Positions 58,357 through 64,000 of a DNA stretch of 64,000 bases are shown here, one piece after another (the first letter of the stretch is position 1; every line of letters begins with the position of its first letter). The stretch is from FEN-1219 sp963744305 (lineage in GTDB: Bacteria > Pseudomonadota > Gammaproteobacteria > Steroidobacterales > Rariloculaceae). Location: the NCBI GenBank assembly GCA_963744305.1, contig CAVUTF010000009.1, positions 124,001 through 188,000 of the forward strand, written 5' to 3'. Below the pieces are notes generated by a model. That model had not been told where the DNA came from. It saw only the letters and a program-made list of their open reading frames with translations, and made no database searches. Position numbers and translations under genes: made by a program.

Positions 58357-59367
58357 ATGGGCCCTGCAATCCGGTATCTCCGAGCCGCCGCGTTTTTCAC
58401 GGCGTCCGTTGTGTTGTCAGGTGATCTTGCCGCGCAGTCCGCCCACTCGGGCTCGACGCGAGCAAACGCATGGGCCGGCCCATCGACGTCCGACGGGCAG
58501 CCGGACCTGGAGGGTCACTGGACCAACGACACCTACACGCCGCTCGAGCGACCGGCCGAGCTGGCAGACAAAGAGTTCTTCACGCCCGAAGAGGCGGCGG
58601 CCTTCGTGAAATCGCGTGTCGACGAGCTGCATGCGCAGGCCGAGGACGACATCCACTACGACGATGCGATCTGGCAAGCCGAAAACTACGGCAAGAAAGC
58701 AAACCTGCGCACCTCACTCATCGTGGAACCGCGGGACGGCAAGGTGCCGCCGCTGACGCCGCAGGGTCAGGCGCGTGTCGCGCAGCAGCGCGCCACGCAA
58801 CGGGCGAGTGCAACGTCGGAAAGCGCGCAAAGCCGATCGCTCGCCGAGCGCTGCATCTCCTGGGGCAATGTCGGTCCACCCATGGTGCCGCCCACCTACA
58901 ACGCCAATCTGCAAATCCTGCAGGCGAAAGATCAGGTGATCATCCGCCACGAGATGATGCACGACGTGCGCACCATCTACCTGGATGGCCGCTCGCATCC
59001 GGGACAGAACGTGCAGTGGCTTGCCGGTCACTCCGTGGGCCGCTGGGAAGGTAAGACTCTCGTCGTCGACACGACGAACTTCACCGGCTGGACCAACTTC
59101 AGAGGATCACCGTCGAACAGCCGGCAGGACATCTTTGCGAGCGAGCGGTTGCACGTGATCGAGCGCTTCACGCCTACCGACGAGAACACGATTCACTACG
59201 CGTTCACCGTCGAGGATCCCGATACGTGGACGGCTCCGTGGTCGGGCGAGATGGAGCTCCGGCGAACGGACGGTCCGATCTACGAGTACGCCTGCCACGA
59301 GGGGAACTACGGCCTCGCGAACATCCTGCGCGCTGCGCGCGTGGCTGAAGAAAAGCAGCAACAGTAA
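58357..59367 (+). CDS. Secreted protein of unknown function
   Basis: 336 residues with signal peptide (AAAFFTASVVLSGDLAAQ) behind a consensus TAGGAGGT. DGQPDLEGHWTNDTYTPLER opens a domain seen in many soil Proteobacteria and Acidobacteria; the C-terminal half (GHSVGRWEGKTLVVDTTNF, HVIERFTPTDENTIHYAF, PIYEYACHEGNYG) is the same as that of the DUF6152-type protein at 10080. No catalytic motif is recognised. Follows the VOC gene by 62 bp. Confidence 0.7.
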   Translation: MGPAIRYLRAAAFFTASVVLSGDLAAQSAHSGSTRANAWAGPSTSDGQPDLEGHWTNDTYTPLERPAELADKEFFTPEEAAAFVKSRVDELHAQAEDDIHYDDAIWQAENYGKKANLRTSLIVEPRDGKVPPLTPQGQARVAQQRATQRASATSESAQSRSLAERCISWGNVGPPMVPPTYNANLQILQAKDQVIIRHEMMHDVRTIYLDGRSHPGQNVQWLAGHSVGRWEGKTLVVDTTNFTGWTNFRGSPSNSRQDIFASERLHVIERFTPTDENTIHYAFTVEDPDTWTAPWSGEMELRRTDGPIYEYACHEGNYGLANILRAARVAEEKQQQ

Positions 59368-59645
59368 CTGAGTCGCAGAGAACCCGCCAGCGCGACTACG
59401 GACCACAAGAGCGCGCGTCGGATTTGCCGCGGCGGGACGGACCTAGCACTAAAGGGCAATTTCGGCACGAAGCGCCGGCGCGTATCTTTTCATCTTTCGC
59501 CGCGACGCCGCCAATTCAAAGGCCGCGCTTCCATCGCGTTTCGACGAGCACCGGATCGGCAACGTCGCATGCGAGCTCAAGGACTGAATCGTCCGAGACA
59601 TTGATATGGAGTCTGGGAGGACGAAGCACCACGCAGGAGGCAATC

Positions 59646-59849
59646 ATGGCAACGCAACAAACTGTTCAGCAAGTCGTTGAGTATCTGAAGGCAAATCCGG
59701 AAATCGCGAAGAAGGCAAGGGATTACGTGATGGCACATCCGGATGACGTGAAGGACGCTCTCAAAGAAGTCGCTGAGGAGCGCGGCTGGGATCTATCGAA
59801 AATCGATACCGCTGCGCTCAAGTCGGAGCTCAGCAGGATCGCTCACTGA
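59646..59849 (+). CDS. Small helical protein of unknown function
   Basis: 67 residues behind GGAGG with 4-nt spacing. No cysteine, no signal peptide, almost purely alpha-helical charged sequence (VVEYLKANPEIAKKARDYV, then DVKDALKEVAEERGWDLSKI). The ending after WDLS superficially recalls Nif11-type leaders, but no maturation enzyme is nearby, so this is not claimed. Confidence 0.6.
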   Translation: MATQQTVQQVVEYLKANPEIAKKARDYVMAHPDDVKDALKEVAEERGWDLSKIDTAALKSELSRIAH

Positions 59850-59958
59850 CGTGCCAATGTAGGCAAGTTGTTGTAGGTAACTGACCGCTTCGTCTCCCAG
59901 ACCCCGTAGGTGGTCGGCACGGCCCGTCGCCGAAAAACGAACCGACGGGCGTGCCTGA

Positions 59959-60742
59959 TCACTCCCCTTTCCATGGCGCGGTTTTCGTCGCCCCGCGCGA
60001 GCCAAAAGCCGCGACGGCGCGCCTGAAATCGTCGCTCCCGAAAACACGCGTGACGAAATCGTCGCCGTCGGGCAGGTTGGCGCGCCGGAGCCGCGCGACC
60101 GCGACCTTGGTAGCCCACATCGTAAGCGGCGCGTGGCTCAGCAGCGTCTCGACCACGCCCGCGAGCGAGCGGTCCAGGGCATCGTCATCGCAAAGCTCGG
60201 CCACGAAACCTGCGGAGTGCGCCGCCGCGGCGTCGAGCAGCCGCGCGCGCAACACGAGATCCAGCGCCCGAGCCGGGCCGAGCTGCGCGACGAGTATCGA
60301 CACGCTGTTCATCGACAGGCAGTTGCCGAGAGTGCGCGCGATTGGAACGCCGAACTGTGCCGAGCGCGTTGCCACTCGCAGATCGCAGACGGCGGCGATC
60401 GCGAGCCCGCCACCGACGCAGTAGCCTTCGACGGCCGCGACGGTCGGGACCCTGACTTCCTCGAGCCGGTTCAGCACGCGCGCGATGCGGCGTTCGTAAG
60501 CGATGCCATCGGAGCCGTCGCGAAAGTCGCGAAAAGACGTGATGTCGGTGCCGGACACGAAGGCCCGCCCGCCAGCGCCGCGCAACACCATGACTTTGAC
60601 GCCGCTGTCGCCGTCGGCGGTCTCGCAGGCCGCGTGCAGCGCCTCGTACATTTCGTACGTCATGGCGTTGTGCCGAGCCGGGCGATCGAAGGTAACCGTC
60701 AACACCGCACCGTCGCGGCATCACCTTGAGATCCTCGCTCAT
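59959..60742 (-). CDS. Enoyl-CoA hydratase/isomerase family protein, one frameshift
   Basis: About 261 residues. Crotonase segments: LTVTFDRPARHNAMTYEMY, AFVSGTDITSF (oxyanion hole), VEGYCVGGGLAIAAVCDLR and PIARTLGNCLS. ATG 60742 overlaps the CoA-transferase stop as ATGA and gives MSEDLKV; a 1-base change near 60710 leads into the main frame. Acts on an acyl-CoA made by the upstream CoA-transferase; whether it hydrates, isomerises or is a dehydratase cannot be judged. Confidence 0.83.
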
Positions 60743-61956
60743 GGCGTCACGGCCGCTGCGCGCGCTGCGACGAGCGCGTCGATCTCAGCGTCGGTGTAGC
60801 CGACTTCGCGCAGCACTTCGCGGGTATCGGCACCGAGCATCGGAGCGGCCGCGCCGCGCCGCGGCGGAGTGCGCGACAAGCGCAGCGGCGAGCCGATCTG
60901 GCGAACCGCGCCGGCGACCCGGTGCGGCGCGTCCCAAAAGAAATCGCGGGCAGCAAGGTGCTCGTCCGTGAACACCTGGCCGTAATCGGCGATCGGCGCG
61001 CACGGGACCCCGACCTGCTCCAAGCGTTCGATCGCAGCGTGTGTCGTCAGCGTCATGGTCTTCTCCTCTATGAGAGGGATCAGCTCGTCGCGGTGCGAGT
61101 GTCGGAGCGACGAGCTCGCGAAGCGCGCGTCGTCGCGCACGTTCTCGAGCCCGAGCGCCGCGCAGAGCGCAGCCCACGTCTTCGGCGTGACCGCGCCGAG
61201 CGTGAGCCACCCGTCGGCGCTGCGCACGGCCTGGTACGGCGCCTCGCTCTGGTGGGCCGAGCCGAGCGGCCGGCCGATCTCGCCGGTTGCAAAGAAACGG
61301 CCGGCCTCCCAGACGGCTAGCGAAACGGCCGACTCGAGCAGCGACACGTCGATGTACTGCCCCGCCCCGCTGCGGTCCCGCTCGCGCAGTGCCGCCGCGA
61401 CGGCGAGCGCCACGTACAAGCCGCAAACCAGATCGCACACGGGCACGCCCACCTTTGCCGGCGGGCCGCCGGGTGAGCCCGTGATGCTCATCAGGCCGCC
61501 GCGGGCCTGAGCCATGATATCGAGCCCGGGCCGATCGGCGAGCGGTCCATCCTGGCCGAACCCCGACGCCGAGGCATAGATGACACGAGGGTTCATCGTC
61601 CGCAGATCGTCGTAGGACAACCCGAGCGCCCGCATCGCACCGGGACGGAGGTTCTCGACGACGACGTCCGCGGACTCCGCGAGCCGCAAGAACGCGCGTT
61701 TTCCTTCCGCCGATTTAAGATTCAACGCAACCGAACGCTTCGAGCGATTCAAACGCAGGAACGGTGAGCTCTCCCCGTTGACGAACGGCCCCGAAGCGCG
61801 CACCGGCTCGCCGTCTAGGCTCTCGACTTTGATGACCTCGGCGCCGAGATCGGCAAGCTGCAACGTCGCGAACGGTGCGGCGATGAAAACGCCGACTTCG
61901 ATCACGCGCACGCCCTCGAGCGCGGCCGGGTTCGCACGAACGTTCTCGTTGGTCAT
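60739..61956 (-). CDS. CaiB/BaiF (family III) CoA-transferase
   Basis: 405 residues. VRVIEVGVFIAAPFATLQLADLGAEVIKVE opens the family fold (cited in part); NRSKRSVALNLKSAEGK and ASGFGQDGPLADRPGLDIMAQA with the catalytic aspartate D of GLDI follow, then GGLMSITGSPGGPP. It moves CoA between carboxylic acids in the cytoplasm. Positioned between a MatC-type dicarboxylate carrier and an enoyl-CoA hydratase, consistent with activation of a dicarboxylic acid (inference). Confidence 0.92.
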   Translation of the reverse strand: MTNENVRANPAALEGVRVIEVGVFIAAPFATLQLADLGAEVIKVESLDGEPVRASGPFVNGESSPFLRLNRSKRSVALNLKSAEGKRAFLRLAESADVVVENLRPGAMRALGLSYDDLRTMNPRVIYASASGFGQDGPLADRPGLDIMAQARGGLMSITGSPGGPPAKVGVPVCDLVCGLYVALAVAAALRERDRSGAGQYIDVSLLESAVSLAVWEAGRFFATGEIGRPLGSAHQSEAPYQAVRSADGWLTLGAVTPKTWAALCAALGLENVRDDARFASSSLRHSHRDELIPLIEEKTMTLTTHAAIERLEQVGVPCAPIADYGQVFTDEHLAARDFFWDAPHRVAGAVRQIGSPLRLSRTPPRRGAAAPMLGADTREVLREVGYTDAEIDALVAARAAAVTP

Positions 61957-61975
61957 GGTCGATCCGCGCGCCGGG

Positions 61976-63269
61976 TCATATCCAACCCGACACTACCAGA
62001 ACCAGCCACGCCGTGAGCGGCGCAAGCGCGACCATCGAGAATCCCCACTGCAGGAGGCGGCGGTACACCAACTCGCGTTGCTCCTCGGGCGCATTGGCCA
62101 CGACCAGCGAGCCGCTCGTCGAGAACGGGCTCGAGTCGACGGCGGAAGCGGAGATCGCGAGCGCAGTGACGAGCCCGATCGCGCTCAGGTTCGGGCTTTC
62201 GAAAAACGGCACCGCGAGCGGAATGAGTGCGCCCAGAATGCCCGTCGTCGAAGCGAAGGCCGAGACGACGCCGCCGATGTAGCAGATGGCGAGGGCTCCG
62301 ATGAGCGCCGTACTAATCACTGCAACCGAGTCGCCGAGATAGTCGATGGTGCCGAGGGTCTGCATCAGGCTCACGTAGGTGACGATGCCGCAAACGAGCA
62401 GCACGGTCGACCACGCAATCTGGTTGATCGCACCCTTCGCCCCCGCGGGATTGACCGCCGACAGCAATACCGCGAGCACGAAGGCGGAGAAGCCGACGTC
62501 GAGATCGTAGAACAGCGCACCGCTCGTCAGCACGAGCAGACCCGCGACCGTCAGCGCGCGGTACCGATCGAGCGTGGGGACAACGGCGGCGACAACTTGC
62601 GGTCGAGCTATGGCGGCTTCTCGCGTCATGCTTTCGGACGAAACCGCTCCGTCGGCAGGCCTGCGTCCGCCGAACAACGCGACGGTGATAGCTCCGAGGA
62701 GCACGTTGAATCCGAGGCAAACGATGAACAGCGTGAGCGGGCTCGGCTCGAGACCGTTGCGCTCGACGACGTTGTTCGTGATGGAGCCGAAAATGCCGAT
62801 CGGCGAGAAGCTTCCAGCGCTGCCCCCGTTGACGATCATGAGCCCTACGAGCACGGCGCTGATCTTGTGCCGCAACGCGAAACTGATTCCGATCGGAGCA
62901 ATCATCGCAACCGCAGCGGGGCCGGCCGCACCCACCGCAGTGAGCACGCGCTGTGACGAAGAACATGACCCACGGCATCAGCGCGACTCGACCGCGCACC
63001 GACCGCATCGCGGCATGAACCAACCAGTCGACCGTGCCATTGTTCTTCGCAATGGCGAACAGGTATGTGACGCCGGCGAGAACGACGAACAGGTCGCCGG
63101 GGAAGCCTCCGGCGATTTGGTCGACCTTCGCATCGAAGTCCCCCGGCAGCACGAGCATGCCGACGACGAAGGCGGCTGCGATGGCGAGCGCGCCCATGTG
63201 GATTGGGAACACGGTTGCGAGGAGGAAGACGGCGCAGAGCACCAGGATTGACACGAGCTCGACGGACAT
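61976..63269 (-). CDS. MatC-type dicarboxylate carrier, one frameshift
   Basis: About 430 residues with about 11 hydrophobic helices. The N-terminal frame (MSVELVSILVLCAVFLLATV to VMFFVTA) matches the MatC N-terminal domain, with FPGDLFVVLAGVTYLFAIAKNNGTVDWL cited in part; the C-terminal frame resumes at VLTAVGAAGPAAVAMIAP. One extra C near 62955 is the cause. Proposed malonate/dicarboxylate uptake. It is upstream of the CoA-transferase by 19 bp. Confidence 0.83.
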
Positions 63270-63456
63270 GAAGACCCTCGGTGCCGCGCGCGGACGACGC
63301 GCCACGGTACAGGAGCTGGTTCATCGGCTGCAACGGATTTCGCCTCGGCTGACGCGCGAGTCAGCATGCGGCTCGCTAGAGGTGCGCGATATGACTTACG
63401 ATTCCTCCGTCTGGGGACACATCAATTAGCACTCGGCCCGGGGCATCGAGGAGATC

Positions 63457-64000
63457 ATGCACGCCACAGCCACACTTCGCGCATTCTTGCTTCTGATTGC
63501 GGCCGGCAGTGGCGCCGTTATCGATGCCGCCGCTCAAACGCCGGACTGCGACACCACGTGCTTGAGAGGGTTTGTCGACGGCTACTTCGAGGCGCTCGCG
63601 CAACGGGACCCCTCGAAGCTGCCCGTGGCCGCCGAATTCAAGTACACGGAGAACGGTCGGGTGCTCGAGCTCGGTCAGGGGTTTTGGCATACAGCGGGCG
63701 CGCCGATTCGTTATCGCGATTACTTGTTCGATCCCCAAGGCGGCGGTGCAGCGGCGCTAACGGCGTTGAAGGAATACGACGGCATCGCGCAAATGTTTCT
63801 GCGCCTCAAGATCGTCGACCGGCGCATCACCGAGATCGAGACATTCGTCGTCAGAATCGGCGACCAGCGCTGGTTCGCACCGCAGAACCTGGAAGCACTT
63901 GAGCGACGTGTTCGCACAAACGGTGCCGCCGTCAAACCGGCACTCGCGAGAGGAATTGATCGCCGCAGCCGACGCATATTTCACCGCCGTGCAAACCGAG
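63457..64000 (+). CDS. Secreted protein of unknown function, partial, one frameshift
   Basis: Starts at ATG 63457 behind GAGGAG with signal peptide (RAFLLLIAAGSGAVIDAAA). CDTTCLRGFVDGYFEALA and KYTENGRVLELGQGFW resemble SnoaL-like secreted domains found in tandem. A 1-base change near 63900 moves to a frame reading REELIAAADAYFTAVQTE, the start of a second repeat, and the gene runs off the window edge. Confidence 0.65.
   Translation, partial: MHATATLRAFLLLIAAGSGAVIDAAAQTPDCDTTCLRGFVDGYFEALAQRDPSKLPVAAEFKYTENGRVLELGQGFWHTAGAPIRYRDYLFDPQGGGAAALTALKEYDGIAQMFLRLKIVDRRITEIETFVVRIGDQRWFAPQNLEALERRVRTNGAAVKPALARGIDRRSRRIFHRRANR

Noticed and set aside
59646..59849. Nif11-type peptide leader
   Set aside because: Only a loose resemblance; no double-glycine cleavage site and no modification or export gene nearby.

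Overview
This window is high-GC DNA from a Gram-negative bacterium. It has TonB and TRAP transport, Tat-exported enzymes, outer-membrane proteins and c-type cytochromes. The gene content (QuiC-HPPD fusion, DUF6152 proteins, DUF1552/DUF1592 pair, TonB receptor style) points to Proteobacteria, probably a soil or sediment Gammaproteobacterium such as a Steroidobacter relative. That placement is an inference from gene content only. No rRNA, tRNA, CRISPR array, transposase or phage gene was seen.

Layout. (1) 4-9892, minus strand: one tightly packed operon with a 3-hydroxyisobutyrate-dehydrogenase-type enzyme, a GlcG-like protein, a DctPQM TRAP transporter, a LigM/DesA-type tetrahydrofolate-dependent O-demethylase, a stand-alone MetE catalytic domain, an aromatic-acid MFS carrier and SerA-type phosphoglycerate dehydrogenase. 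It reads as uptake and demethylation of a methoxylated aromatic acid coupled to C1 metabolism. (2) 10080-18727: DUF6152 protein, two-subunit molybdenum hydroxylase, a sulfatase fragment, an outer-membrane barrel, a GDSL esterase, an M48 protease and a serine hydrolase. Almost every gene here is broken by several 1-base indels. (3) 18778-34019: a largely intact quinate/shikimate catabolic island. It holds an esterase, type II dehydroquinase, MFS carrier, cytochrome c, ThuA-like protein, PQQ dehydrogenase, TonB receptor, shikimate/quinate dehydrogenase, TetR regulator, QuiC1-type 3-dehydroshikimate dehydratase and an acyl-CoA ligase. Three intergenic regions of this island share the AT-rich motif ACCANYTAGWT, a candidate operator for the TetR protein. 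(4) 34026-37706: 5'-nucleotidase, PAS protein, TylF-type methyltransferase and a DUF6152 remnant. (5) 37790-44060: operon of MBL-fold protein, DUF1592-type cytochrome protein, DUF1552 Tat protein and ankyrin protein. (6) 44149-49440: beta-propeller proteins, an amidohydrolase and an alpha/beta-hydrolase lacking the usual nucleophile serine. (7) 49572-54608: a nitrile-to-acid module (amidase, cobalt-type nitrile hydratase alpha, beta and accessory protein) in which both the amidase and the alpha subunit appear to carry twin-arginine signals. This is the most unusual signal here. (8) 54647-64000: a depolymerase-like esterase, DUF6065 protein, an ArsR-SRPBCC-VOC operon with a clear palindromic operator, a secreted protein, a small helical protein, a MatC carrier/CaiB CoA-transferase/enoyl-CoA hydratase operon and a secreted protein cut by the window edge.

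Data quality. About 20 genes have single-base frameshifts while their neighbours are clean. The indels are both insertions and deletions, often in short homopolymers, and the corrected frames keep catalytic motifs. Sequencing or assembly error is the simplest explanation, but true decay cannot be excluded from sequence alone, especially at 9.5-18.7 kb.
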